DNA of 64,000 nucleotides, taken from assembly GCF_042186555.1 (NCBI RefSeq), contig NC_133326.1:695526700-695590699 (forward strand). Direction: 5' to 3'. Below are positions 44,790 to 55,495 of this stretch, in pieces; position 1 is the first letter of the stretch; each line of letters opens with the position of its first letter. The position numbers were made by a program, and so were the translations under genes. This DNA comes from Aquarana catesbeiana (taxonomy: Eukaryota > Chordata > Amphibia > Anura > Ranidae). A model generated the notes under the pieces. It did no database searches, was not told the DNA's origin, and worked only from the letters and a program-made list of their open reading frames with translations.

Positions 44790-45634
44790 AGCTTGGTGAA
44801 GGCCTGCACCATTTCCACCTGAGGATCTGGGATGTACGTAGCAAAGCAAGTGGACTTCCATCAACCTAACTTCTTGATCACGTGGTCTGGTGCAGCTGCA
44901 AAAGCTGCAGGAAATGTCCAGAGAACTGTCTGGGGTCAAGGCCCAAGTTGACTAGAAGGATCCTGATGTGCCTGATAAACTGGCTGCCAGGGGGCCGGTC
45001 AGAAAGGGGCAAGAGGCTACCATCTGATTGGCTGGGTAGATGGGACAGTAGTCGGTCGAGCACTGTCACTGGACACCAGGCGTTGTTAGCCTGATAAAGA
45101 TTGATGTCAACCCCAGGACTGGTTTGTTGAGTTTTGGAGACTGTAAGATGAAGGGTGTAATGGTTTTGAAAGCGAGTCAGGTGACAGTGGCTAGGCTACA
45201 AAAAACTGTAGAAGGCCAATTACATAGATGACTAATCTGGGCAAAACCCCAAATGGGAAATTTGTAAGGATTTCAGATATGTTCCTAAAGATGGCACTCG
45301 TGATAGGTAGGCATTTGCTGCTGCCTACGGCCTAATGTTTTTGTATGCCACATAGGCGAGATCTGACTGAATAGGCTATGGAGACTGATGGCTTTCCGGA
45401 TTCCAGTAAGGACAGAAAATGCTGAACGCTGGCTAGGTATAGCCTGATGGTATTATGAGAAAGGGCCAGCTGCGTGTGGCAATACGGTATAAAGGCTAGG
45501 ACGTGTCTAACGTCACCCGTCACTGCTCCAGGGCAAGAGGCCGGTGCGAAACCCTGCTGGGAAGCCGTGAACCAGAAATACAGCCAGTGAAGGAGTAGGG
45601 TGTGTGGAGAGGTAGAACCCCAACCAATTAACAT
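44790..45634 (-). pseudogene. Tyrosine recombinase of the YR element
   Basis: The frame 45332-45634 carries the N-terminal SAM-like part (LSHNTIRLYLASVQHFLSLL). Downstream, 44878-45069 reads SQFIRHIRILLVNLGLDPRQ then FSGHFLQ, where relatives have GHSFR. In shifted frames near 44875-44830 come IKKLG.WKSTCFATYIPDPQ with the likely nucleophile Tyr. Frame breaks and the lost Arg after GH show it is inactive. These enzymes insert circular DNA intermediates by recombination without target duplication. Confidence 0.6.
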
Positions 45635-45735
45635 CTATCTGGCCTAGTCATGATTTATTCAGCTGTTTCAGTTGACAGGTGGTCTTCAGGTGTGCTTTAT
45701 GGCATGCTGTGCAAACATACAGTAGCCAGAACTAG

Positions 45736-46778
45736 TTATGGAAGCATCCGCCCTGATTGTAAATGTTGCATATGGCGGCGCCCCCTACTGAAAAGATAGG
45801 TCCTCCTAGTTTGTCCAGCTGCCGCGATTGAATGGGGCCTGGCAAGCCTTGACCATTGCCCAGTGCTGGAGGTGGAAGGCGGGTAGGCGGGGTACCTTGT
45901 GGCCGCATAAGAGCACCAGATAGCCGTGTGGGTAACAGTCTGACAGATAGTACAGAGTGGGGAGCAGAGACCTGCGAAGTGGCGACAAAATAGTGCTGTG
46001 TCAGACACTTCAGTCCATCTTGACCTGGAACTGGCTGAACCTGGCTGCTGCCTTGGCCAAAAATGACTGGTGATAGTCATAAAAAGCATACCCTCCATAC
46101 TGGTATCCTAAGTCCGTGACCGTGTGGAGATATAAGTCCAGCTCTTCCCTCCTGCTGGGGGTGGCTAACCAAATGACATTCCTAAACATCCCAAAGGCCA
46201 GAACAAATTCAGTGACCATCAGCTTACGGTTAAGTCTGGGGTCTTTTGACCTGTAAACCACTGAGATGTCCCCCCAGGTGTATGATCTATTATCAGCCAA
46301 GTCGTGCTAGATTGTCATTTTTGCCCTCCAAGATGTCCTTCCTGAGGCTGGCTAAGACAAGGGGAGCAGGGAGAATGGTAGGTGTGGACTCTGGTGTACC
46401 TGCAGAAGGGGATGCTAGTACCGGGACCGCGACCGGGTCAGGGAGGGTCATGGGAGGGGGCATCTTCAGAGCTGTTCTATCTGGCACTCTGGTCTGCACA
46501 TGACAAACTGCTGCAGATAAGGAGGAGACCATGGCATGCATCTGTGAGATGGCCCCAGAGATGGACTACGGGGATGTCTGTTGGGCGCTGGGCTGTGCAG
46601 TGGCTGTTGGCAGGAAGAGGAGCCTGAAGAGCTCTGCTTTCCTGGCCGTAGCAGGGTAGGGAAAGCCCTTGAGTCTGAGCTCAGCTGTGAGCTTGGGGAT
46701 GGTCCATGCCCGGAGGGACTGCACGCTGCCACTTTCTGAGCCCGTGGAGGGTGACGGAGGGGAAAGGTGTGAAGTCAA
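45736..46778 (-). pseudogene. SAP-domain gag-like protein of the YR element
   Basis: The N-terminal part (46566-46778) includes LRAWTIPKLTAELRLKGFPY and a following KAELFRLLF, a SAP-type helix-extended-loop-helix DNA-binding motif. The middle (46293-46541) is Pro/Ser-rich and then LRKDILEGKNDNLARL. The conserved core is in 46010-46300: VVYRSKDPRLNRKLMVTEFV and RREELDLYLHTVTDLGYQYG and FYDYHQSFLAKAAARF. A Cys-rich end follows out of frame (45736-46098). Several frameshifts separate these parts. It resembles the first ORF of tyrosine-recombinase retrotransposons. That naming is from memory of the family style and is not verified. Confidence 0.55.
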
Positions 46779-47214
46779 TACTGCCGGCCTGTGACATGAC
46801 TTCGACTATAAGACAATAAGGGGGTGCATGTGTTAAGAGGAGGCATAGCAGTAGGATAGTGAGTGGAGTGAGATACAGAAAACTCTGATGAGAAGAGAAG
46901 AAGTACAGGGTAAGAAATGACAGGCGCAAGGAGGAGCCAACTGGGTTCTTTTGTGTAGAACCCCCTAGAGTGAACATTTAGAAAACTCGAAAGAGTGCAT
47001 GGCAACTGAGGTAAGCCAGGAGGTGACTGGCCAGGTAACTAATGCTCGGGTGCATGTCTGTGCTGAACATAAACCTGTAGACCAGAGCCCCAGGGCATAC
47101 TAGGGCAATCAGCTAAAGTCTGGTACGGCCTACGTAGGAATGTTGCGGTCTGTTGATGGTGATATATACATAAAATCACCAATAGAAAAACTAAAAAAAC
47201 TAAAATCTCAACTC

Positions 47215-47805
47215 AAAAAAAAAAAAAAAAAAATTATATATATATACATAAATTAAAGTGCATAAAGTGTGTTAGGCACACTCAAAAGTGTATGTGTCCA
47301 CAGTTGTTGCATTCAAAAATTAAAAATGAAGCCGAAAAAGACCAATAAACCAAGACAAAACCAGAGGGTTAGTGTGAAATAAATGTCCAAAAACCAGAGC
47401 ACCATATATGCACAGTTGTATAGTGAAGATATATATAGAAAACAGTCCGCATATGATTAAGGATCAGAAGGTGTAGTAAAAATGGTCAAAATCATCATCT
47501 GTGACTTGAGTGCTTGCAAAGTATATCCAAGTGACTTCAGTGCTCCCCCTCAAGGGTCCATACTCACCGCATCCCATCACCCCTGCAGGGGTTATGCGTG
47601 TATCTGTTATGTTCTAGGGCGCCACTCCACCAGGGTATAAACACTGTAGGTCCCAACCATATTCCTTGGATTCCTGATATCTCAAATATAGCCAGTAGTG
47701 TGTACCTCTCCGATGCTCGGTACTCTCCGGTGTCCCGCTCTCACCACTGTGACGCTGTTAATCAGTGTGCAAGGTGTCCAATGCAAAACCATTGAGCCAC
47801 TTAAA
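47215..47805. repeat. Unclassified retroposon-like repeat with A-run and TA microsatellite
   Basis: An A-run and TATATA tract (47216-47245) precede non-coding sequence whose 47530-47600 part (CAAGTGACTTCAGTGCTCCC, CACCCCTGCAGGGG) matches 9530-9600. It sits inside the YR element, so it was probably inserted there. No target duplication found by eye. Confidence 0.5.
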
Positions 47806-48305
47806 GCGACTAGGTTAGAATCGGACTGTAGTTGCTGAGCAACGTATCCGGCGTAAACCAGAAGAAGTGTGGTGTGCATGACAGAGCTGAAGACAGGTTT
47901 GGTTTTGGTAGGTAGATGGGATAAGGACAGCGTTTGTATGATTCGTAAGTTCCACTGCGGGAACTGAACATGCGACATGGGGGAGACAACAAATGGCAAT
48001 GAATTGACATGACACAAAAATATGGTAACGAATCCTACCTGTGACAGTGAGCAGTGCAACTAGGTATGAATCGGACTGTAGCAGGTGTGCAATGTATCCG
48101 GTAAGAATCGGGAGAAGTGTGGTGCTGAGCATGATGCACATAGAACAACTTCAGTTTTGGCAAGTAGATGGGAAAAGAACCGTGTTCGAATGATTCGTAA
48201 GTTCTGCTGCAGGAACTGAACACACGACATGGGGGATACAACAAATGGCAAAGATTGGAACATGATACGAATACATAGTAACGAATCCTACCTGCAACTG
48301 TGAGC
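47806..48305. repeat. Two tandem 250-bp units in the YR element leader
   Basis: TCGGACTGTAG starts at 47821 and 48071, a 250-bp period. Both units contain GTATCCGG, GGGAGAAGTGTGGTG-type phrases and CGACATGGGGGA..ACAACAAATGGCAA. They diverge by about 15-20% by eye. Confidence 0.8.
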
Positions 48306-48514
48306 AAGACTTGATCGAAAACCACGAATAAAGCAACCGCAACAAACTATATTTGGGAACAACAGACTCAAGGACATGAAGTGAGCTGAAGATCGGCCTG
48401 GTGACGTAACAAATCAGGCACTGGAATTGACAAGGAACATGGGTGAGTGAGCTGCTTACATACCCCCCGGGCTCCTCCCATAAATTCAGGTCACCATACT
48501 GGCCTTCTTATATA

Positions 48515-50095
48515 GAGTATCTCACAAAAGTGAGTACACCCCTCACATTTTTGTAAATATTTTATGTTATCTTTTCATGTGACAACACTGAAGAAATTAC
48601 ACTTTGCTACAATGTCAAGTAGTGAGCGTACAGCTCGTATAACAGTGTAAATTTGCTGTCCCCTCAAAATAACTCAACACACAGCCATTAATGTCTAAAC
48701 CACTGGCAACAAAAGTGAGTACACCCCTAAGTGAAAATGTCCAAATTGGGCCCAAAGTGTCAATATTTTGTGTGGTCACCATTATTTTCCAGCACTGCCT
48801 TAACCCTCTTGGGCATGGAGTTCACCAAAGCTTCACAGGTTGCCACTGGAGTCCTCTTCCACTCCTCCATGACGACATCACGGAGCTGGTGGATGTTAGA
48901 GATCTTGCCCTCCTTCACCTTCCGTTTAAGGATGCCTCACCCTCAGCTTCTTTAGCAAGGCAGTGGTCATCTTGGAGGTGTTTTTGGGGTAGTTATGTTG
49001 GAATACTACCCTGTGGCCCAGTCTCTGAAGGGAGGGGTTCATGCTCTGCTTCAGTATGTCACAGTACATGTTGGCATTCATGGTTCCCTCAATGAACTGT
49101 AGCTCCCCAGTGCTGGCAGCACTCATGCAGCCCCAGACTATGACACTCCCACCACCATGCTTGACTGTAGGCAAGACACACTTGTCTTTGTACTCCTCAC
49201 CTGGTTGCCGCCACACATGCTTGACACCTTCTGAACCAAATAAGTTTATCTTGGTCTCATTAGATCACAGGACATGGTTCCAGTAATCCATGTCCTTAGT
49301 CTGCTTGTCTTCAGCAAACTGTTTGCAGGCTTTCTTGTGGATCATCTTTTTAAAAGACTTCCTTCTGGGACGACAGCCATGTAGACCAATTTGATGCAGT
49401 GTGTGGCATATGGTCTGGGCACTGACAGGCTGACCCCCCCACCCCTTCAACCTTTGCAGCAATGCTGGCAGCACTCATTCGTCTATTTCCCAAAGACAAC
49501 CTCTGGATAAGACGATGAGCACTTGCACTCCACTTCTTTGGTCAACCATGGCGAAGCCTGTTCTGAGTGGAACCTGTCCTGTTAAACCACTGTATGGTCT
49601 TGGCCACTGTGCTGCAGCTCAGTTTCAAGGTTATGACAATCTTCTTATAGCCTAGGCCATCTTTATGTAGAGCAACATTTCTTTTTTTCAGATCCTTAGA
49701 GAGTTCCTTGCCGTGAGGTGCCATGTTGGACTTCCAGTGACCAGTATGAGAGAGTGAGATCGATAATACCAAATTTAACACACCTGCTCCCCATTCACAC
49801 CTGAGACCTTGTAACACTAATGAGTCGCATCACACCGGGGAGGGAAAATGGCTATTTAGTCCCAATTTGGCCATTTTCACTCAGGGGTGTACTCACTTTT
49901 GTTGCCAGCGCTTTAGACATTAATGGCTGTGTGTTGAGTTATTTTGAGGGGACAGCAAATTTACACAAGCTGTACACTCACTACTTTACACTTTACATTG
50001 TAGCAAAGTGTAATTTCTTCTTTGTTGTCACATGAAAAGATAGAATAAAATATTTACAAAAATGTGAGGGGTGTACTCACTTTTGTGAGATACTG
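48515..50095 (-). mobile_element. Tc1-type transposon 2, 1581 bp, reverse orientation
   Basis: TA flanks (48513-48514 and 50096-50097), with long TIRs starting GAGTATCTCACAAAAGTGAG and ending TTTTGTGAGATACTG. Same family as the element at 42788-44413. Its right flank is a TA microsatellite (50096-50146), a natural target for a TA-specific element. Confidence 0.9.
48760..49724 (-). pseudogene. Tc1 transposase of transposon 2, frameshifted
   Basis: It begins MAPHGKELSKDLKKRNVALH (ATG at 49724-49722) and ends at the TGA at 48762-48760. Fragments are readable at 49542-49817 (helix-turn-helix), 49265-49474 and 48926-49216 (VKHGGGSVIVWGCMSAA). The first catalytic motif near 49260 reads SNETK (Asp to Asn). 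NYPKNTSK replaces NDPKHTSK at the second Asp site. The C-terminal part after 48926 is frameshifted with a deletion. It is dead by several independent lesions. Confidence 0.9.
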
Positions 50096-50105
50096 TATAT
50101 ATACA

Positions 50106-50149
<44 letters not shown>

Positions 50150-51203
50150 TCAAGTCCATAAATATTGGGACATCAACACAATTCTAATCTTTTTGGCTCT
50201 ATACACCACCACAATGGATTTGAAATGAAACGAACAAGATGTGCTTTAACTGCAGACTTTCAGCTTTAATTTGAGGGTATTTACATCCAAATCAGGTGAA
50301 CAGTGTAGGCATTACAACAGTTTATATATGTGCCTCCCACTTTTTAAGGGACCAAAAGTAATAGGACAGATTAACAATCATCCATCTAACTTTCACTTTT
50401 TAATACTTGGTTGCAAATCCTTTGCAGTCAATTACAGCCTGAAGTCTGAAATGCATAGACATCACCAGATGCTGGGTTTCATCCCTAGTGATGCTCTGCC
50501 AGGCCTCTACTGCAACTGTCTTTAATTCCTTCTTGTTCTTGGGGCATTTTCCCTTCAGTTTTGTCTTCAGCAAGTGAAATGCATACTCAGTCGGATTCAG
50601 GTCAGGTGATTGACTTTGCCATTGCATAACATTCCACTTCTTTCCCTTAAAAAACTCTTTAGTTGCTTTTGCAGTATGCTTCGGGTCATTGTCCATCTGC
50701 ACTGTGAAGCGCCGTCCAATGAGTTCGGAAGCATTTTGCTGAATATGAGCAGATAATATTGCCCGAAACACTTCAGAATTCATCCTGCTGCTTTTGTCAG
50801 CAGTCACATCATCAATAAATACAAGAGAACCAGTTCCATTAGCAGCCATACATGCCCATGCCATGACACTACCACCACAACGCTTCACTGATGAGGTGGT
50901 ATGCTTTGGATCATGAGCAGTTCCTTTCCTTCTCCATACTGTTCTCTTCCCATCACTATGGTACAAGTTGATCTTGGTCTCATCTGTCCATAGGATGTTG
51001 TTCCAGAACTGTGAAGGCTTTTTTAGATGTTGTTTGGCAAACTCTAATCTGGTTCATCAATGCTTTACATCTTGTGGTGAACCCTCTGTATTCACTCTGG
51101 TGAAGTCTTCTCTTGATTGTTACATAGTTACATAGTTACATAGTAGGTGAGGTTGAAAAAAGACACAAGTCCATCAAGTCCAACCTATGTGTGTGATTAT
51201 GTG

Positions 51204-54080
51204 TCAGTATTGCATTGTATATCCCTGTATGTTGTGGTCATTCAGGTGCTTATCTAATAGTTTCTTGAAGCTATCAATGCTCCCCGCTGAGACCACCGCC
51301 TGTGGAAGGGAATTCCACATCCTTGCCGCTCTTACAGTAAAGAACCCTCTACGTAGTTTAAGATTAAACCTCTTTTCTTCTAATTTTAATGAGTGGCCAC
51401 GAGTCTTGGTAAACTCTCTTCTGCAAAAAAGTTTTATCCCTATTGAGGGGTCACCAGTCCGGTATTTGTAAATTGAAATCATATCCCCTCTCAAGCGTCT
51501 CTTCTCCAGAGAGAATAAGTTCAGTGCTCGCAACCTTTCCTCATAACTAAGATCCTCCAGACCCTTTATTAGCTTTGTTGTCCTTCTTTGTACTCGCTCC
51601 ATTTCCAGTACATCCTTCCTGAGGACTGGTGCCCAGAACTGGACCGCATACTCTAGGTGCGGCCGGACCAGAGTCTTGTAGAGCGGGAGAATTATCGTTT
51701 TATCTCTGGAGTTGATCCCCCTTTTAATGCATGCCAATATTCTGTTTGCTTTGTTAGCAGCAGCTTGGCATTGCCTGCCATTGCTGAGCCTATCATCCAC
51801 TAGGACCCCCAGGTCCTTTTCCATCCTAGATTCCCCCAGAGGTTCTCCCCCCAGTGTATAGATTGCATTCATATTTTTGCCACCCAAATGCATTATTTTA
51901 CATTTTTCTACATTGAACCTCATTTGCCATGTAGTCGCCCACCCCATTAATTTGTTCAGGTCTTTTTGCAAGGTTTCCACGTCCTGCGGAGAAGTTATTG
52001 CCCTGCTTAGCTTAGTATCGTCTGCAAATACAGAGATTGAACTGTTTATCCCATCCTCCAGATCGTTTATGAACAAATTAAATAGGATTGGTCCCAGCAC
52101 AGAACCCTGGGGCACCCCACTACCCACCCCTGACCATTCTGAGTACTCCCCATTTATCACCACCCTCTGAACTCGCCCTTGTAGCCAGTTTTCAATCCAT
52201 GTACTCACCTTATGGTCCATGCCAACAGACCTTATTTTGTACAGTAAACGTTTATGGGGAACTGTGTCAAATGCTTTTGCAAAATCCAGATACACCACGT
52301 CTACAGGCCTTCCTTTATCTAGATGGCAACTCACCTCCTCATAGAAGGTTAATAGATTGGTTTGGCAAGAACGATTCTTCATGAATCCATGCTGATTACT
52401 GCTAATGATATCGTTCGTATTACTAAAATCCTGTATATAGTCCCTTATCATCCCCTCCAAGAGTTTACATACTATCGATGTTAGGCTAACTGGTCTGTAA
52501 TTCCCAGGGATGTATTTTGGGCCCTTTTTAAATATAGGTGCTACATTGGCTTTTCTCCAATCAGCTGGTACCATTCCAGTCAGTAGACTATCTGTAAAAA
52601 TTAGGAACAACGGTCTGGCAATCACTTGACTGAGTTCCCTAAGTACCCTCGGATGCAAGCCATCTGGTCCCGGTGATTTATTAATGTTAAGTTTCTCAAG
52701 TCTAATTTTAATTCCGTCCTCTGTTAACCATGGAGGTGCTTCCTGTGTTGTGTCATGAGGATAAACACTGCAGTTTTGGTTACTGAAGCCCCCCGATTCA
52801 CTCGTGAAGACTGAGGAGAAGAATAAATTCAATACCTTCGCCATCTTCCCATCCTTTGTAACCAGATGTCCTTCCTCATTCTTTATGGGGCCAATATGGT
52901 CTGTCCTCCCTTTTTTACTGTTTACATACTTAAAGAATTTCTTGGGATTTTTTTTGCTCTCCTCCGCTATGTGTCTTTCATGTTCTATCTTAGCTGTCCT
53001 AATTGCACCTTTACATATCCTGTTGCATTCTTTATAAAGTCTGAATGCTGAGGATGATCCCTCAACCTTGTATTTTTTGAAGGCCTTCTCCTTTGCTTTT
53101 ATATGCATTTTTACATTGGAGTTAAGCCATCCAGGACTTTTGTTCGCTCTTTTAAATTTATTACCCAATGGGATACATTGGCTAATGCCCTTATTTAATA
53201 TGCTCTTAAAGCAAACCCATCTCTCCTCCGTATTCTTTGTTTCTAATATTTTATCCCAGTTTATGCCTTTTAGCAAGGTTTGTAGTTTAGGGAAGTTGGC
53301 TCTTTTGAAATTCAGTGTCTTTGTATTCCCTTTATGTTTCCTATTTGTGTGATTTATACTGAAACTAATTGACCTGTGATCACTGTTACCTAAATTGCCC
53401 CGCATTTCCACATCCGTGATCAGGTCTGTATTGTTGGTAATCAGTAGATCCAGTAATGTTTTATTTCTAGTTGGTGCGTCTACCATCTGACCCATAAAAT
53501 TGTCCTGCAAGACATTAAGGAACTGGCGAGCCTTAAATGAATGTGCGGTTCCCTCCGCCCAGTCTATGTCTGGATAATTAAAATCCCCCATTATGATAAC
53601 ACTTCCCATTCTTGCTGCTAATCCAATTTGTGATAGAAGATCCGTCTCCACTTCCTCCCTCAGGTTTGGGGGCCTATAGCATACTCCCAGTATTATTTTC
53701 CCCTTAGCTTTATCCCTTTGGAGCTCTACCCATAAGGATTCCACCTCCTCTCTAGCTCCCTCAGTGATGTCATCTCTCACATTCACTTGTAAATTATTCT
53801 TGATATATAGGCATACCCCTCCCCCTTTTTTACCCTCTCTATCCTTGCGGTATAGGGTATACCCTTGAATGTTTGCCAGCCAATCATGAGAGCTGTTGAA
53901 CCAGGTCTCTGAAATTCCCACAAAATCCAAATCCTCCTCGTACAACAGTATCTCTAGTTCACCCATCTTGTCCGCCATGCTCCTGGCATTGGTGAACATG
54001 CCACATAGTTTAGACCGGTCGCATATTGTCCTCGTATTGGGTGTTTCGAGATTGCAACTAGAACTTGCTACTATACTCAC
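51204..54080 (-). CDS. CR1 ORF2 protein: endonuclease and reverse transcriptase (958 aa)
   Basis: Residues about 25-240 form an AP-like endonuclease: MFTNARSM (Asn), VGISETWF (Glu), IIMGDFNYPDIDW (Asp/Asn) and LGNSDHRSISF (Asp-His). The RT spans about 470-760: NKSPGPDGLHPRVLREL, NYRPVSLTSIVCKLLE, DVVYLDFAKAFDTVPHKRL, GVPQGSVLGPILFNLFINDL and the catalytic SVFADDTKL. The C-terminal region ends with TRGHSLKLEEKRFNL and MWNSLPQAVV, as in CR1. All catalytic residues are present and no stop occurs, so it looks functional. The enzyme nicks the target and primes reverse transcription from its 3' end. The start Met follows ORF1 by about 106 bp; an earlier non-AUG start cannot be excluded. Confidence 0.93.
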   Translation of the reverse strand: MSIVASSSCNLETPNTRTICDRSKLCGMFTNARSMADKMGELEILLYEEDLDFVGISETWFNSSHDWLANIQGYTLYRKDREGKKGGGVCLYIKNNLQVNVRDDITEGAREEVESLWVELQRDKAKGKIILGVCYRPPNLREEVETDLLSQIGLAARMGSVIIMGDFNYPDIDWAEGTAHSFKARQFLNVLQDNFMGQMVDAPTRNKTLLDLLITNNTDLITDVEMRGNLGNSDHRSISFSINHTNRKHKGNTKTLNFKRANFPKLQTLLKGINWDKILETKNTEERWVCFKSILNKGISQCIPLGNKFKRANKSPGWLNSNVKMHIKAKEKAFKKYKVEGSSSAFRLYKECNRICKGAIRTAKIEHERHIAEESKKNPKKFFKYVNSKKGRTDHIGPIKNEEGHLVTKDGKMAKVLNLFFSSVFTSESGGFSNQNCSVYPHDTTQEAPPWLTEDGIKIRLEKLNINKSPGPDGLHPRVLRELSQVIARPLFLIFTDSLLTGMVPADWRKANVAPIFKKGPKYIPGNYRPVSLTSIVCKLLEGMIRDYIQDFSNTNDIISSNQHGFMKNRSCQTNLLTFYEEVSCHLDKGRPVDVVYLDFAKAFDTVPHKRLLYKIRSVGMDHKVSTWIENWLQGRVQRVVINGEYSEWSGVGSGVPQGSVLGPILFNLFINDLEDGINSSISVFADDTKLSRAITSPQDVETLQKDLNKLMGWATTWQMRFNVEKCKIMHLGGKNMNAIYTLGGEPLGESRMEKDLGVLVDDRLSNGRQCQAAANKANRILACIKRGINSRDKTIILPLYKTLVRPHLEYAVQFWAPVLRKDVLEMERVQRRTTKLIKGLEDLSYEERLRALNLFSLEKRRLRGDMISIYKYRTGDPSIGIKLFCRREFTKTRGHSLKLEEKRFNLKLRRGFFTVRAARMWNSLPQAVVSAGSIDSFKKLLDKHLNDHNIQGYTMQY

Positions 54081-54186
54081 CTTGTGTTTTTGTGCTTTGG
54101 TTAACCTACCACTAATGCCCCCAATACTACCCTCTGGAATATCTTCCGCGCTGGCTATCTCTGCCTCTGGACCCTCCCCCCATCGC

Positions 54187-55167
54187 CTAGTTTAAAAACC
54201 CCTCTAACTTTTTGGCCATCTTCCTTCCCAGCAGATCTGCACCCTCCTCATTTAGGTGCAGTCCGTCCCTTCTATAGTACCGGTTACCAACTGAGAAGTC
54301 GGCCCAGTCCTCCAGGAACCCAAACCCCTCCTTACTACACCAGCTCTTCAGCCACTTGTTTACTTCCCTAATCTCCCTCTTCCTTTCTGGTGTGGCTCGA
54401 TGTACCGGTAGTATTCCTGAGAATACTACCTTGGAGGTCCTTTTCCTCAATTTAGCTCCTAAGTCCCTAAAATCGTTCTTTAGGACACTCCATCTGCCTC
54501 TGACTTTGTCATTGGTGCCAACGTGCACCATGACAGCCGGGTCTTCCCCAGCCCCTCCCAGTAATCTGTCCACAAGATCCGTGATGTGCCGAACCCGAGC
54601 GCCCGGTAGACAACATACTGTTCGGCACTTCAGGTCTTGGTTACAGATTGCCCTCTCTGTCCTTCTAAGAATTGAGTCCCCTACCACCAGAATCTGTCTT
54701 TCCTTTCCCTTTGCTGCCCCCCCACTCTCACTGGAGGAGTTCTTCCCCCGGCAGCTAGGAGAGTCCCTCATCTCCAGCAGTGCTGGTCCCTGACTGGTTT
54801 CACCAATGTCACTCAAAGTAGCGTACTTATTGGGATGCTCCAGTCCTGGATCGGCCTCACTGGCATTTCCCCCTCTACCCCTCCTGACTGTCACCCATCT
54901 ACTCTTTGCTAGTGCCAGCACCTCTTTGTCTCCACCCGCCTCTGTGCTGGCCCCTGCCGGCACCTGCCGTGTACGTTCCTGGCTCTCCTTTAGTATGGAG
55001 GGACTTCTCAGTGCTGACAGTTGCTTCCCCAGATTCAGAACCTGGGCTTCCAGGGAAACAATGTGCTTACATTTTGCACAGCAGTATTCGCCCTCGATCT
55101 GATGATCAAGGAACGCATACATGCGGCAAGATGTACAAAGAGTCGCCTCTCCACACCCGCCGGGCAT
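54187..55167 (-). CDS. CR1 ORF1 protein: zinc-finger and SGNH esterase (326 aa)
   Basis: The N-terminus has a Cys-rich finger (CTSCRMYAFLDHQI, then CCAKCKHI, residues 11-36), similar to the PHD-like motif reported in CR1 ORF1. A coiled-coil-like and linker region follows. Residues about 165-326 are an SGNH/GDSL hydrolase: ILVVGDSILRR (nucleophile Ser), MVHVGTNDKV (block III with Asn) and RRDGLHLNEEGADLL (Asp and His of the triad). An esterase domain in ORF1 is a known trait of CR1-like LINEs, and its role in retrotransposition is not settled. The frame is complete and unbroken. The ORF lies directly upstream of ORF2 on the same transcript. Confidence 0.92.
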   Translation of the reverse strand: MPGGCGEATLCTSCRMYAFLDHQIEGEYCCAKCKHIVSLEAQVLNLGKQLSALRSPSILKESQERTRQVPAGASTEAGGDKEVLALAKSRWVTVRRGRGGNASEADPGLEHPNKYATLSDIGETSQGPALLEMRDSPSCRGKNSSSESGGAAKGKERQILVVGDSILRRTERAICNQDLKCRTVCCLPGARVRHITDLVDRLLGGAGEDPAVMVHVGTNDKVRGRWSVLKNDFRDLGAKLRKRTSKVVFSGILPVHRATPERKREIREVNKWLKSWCSKEGFGFLEDWADFSVGNRYYRRDGLHLNEEGADLLGRKMAKKLEGFLN

Positions 55168-55495
55168 CGTACCTATTAAATTTAGTGAGGATTTGGGGAT
55201 TTTACCCTGTCCAAATTACCTAACAGCTAGCTTCCTGGCACTAATACTCAAGACAATACACAGGTACACAACAAGACAATACACAGGTACACAGGTACAC
55301 AAGACAATACACAGGTACTCACAGACCTACGTGCAATCGCAGAACAGTCGCAGACCTATGTACACTCGCAATACTCAAGTATACAATACACAATACACAA
55401 GTACTAACGATCCACACACACTACTCAGACAACACTCATGTACTCACACTACACAGGTACTATGACCCCTGTTATAATCTCCTGTTTTAAACTCT

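Larger units (their letters stand above)
44430..48480 (-). mobile_element. Tyrosine-recombinase element (DIRS/Ngaro- or Crypton-like), decayed
   Basis: On the minus strand a gag-like SAP-domain protein (46778 to 45736) is followed by a tyrosine recombinase (45634 to about 44790). The ends share a direct repeat: CACGCACTGGAAACCGACAA through GAGCTGCTTAAATACCCCCC at 44638-44703, and the matching stretch at 48416-48480. Direct rather than long inverted ends fit Ngaro-type elements. No RT or RNase H is visible between the two genes, which are only about 100 bp apart. Exact boundaries are uncertain. Confidence 0.6.

Noticed and set aside
54356..55223. Plus-strand ORFs of 98-145 codons opposite CR1 ORF1
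   Set aside because: They are shadows of the minus-strand ORF1, which has the clear finger and SGNH motifs.
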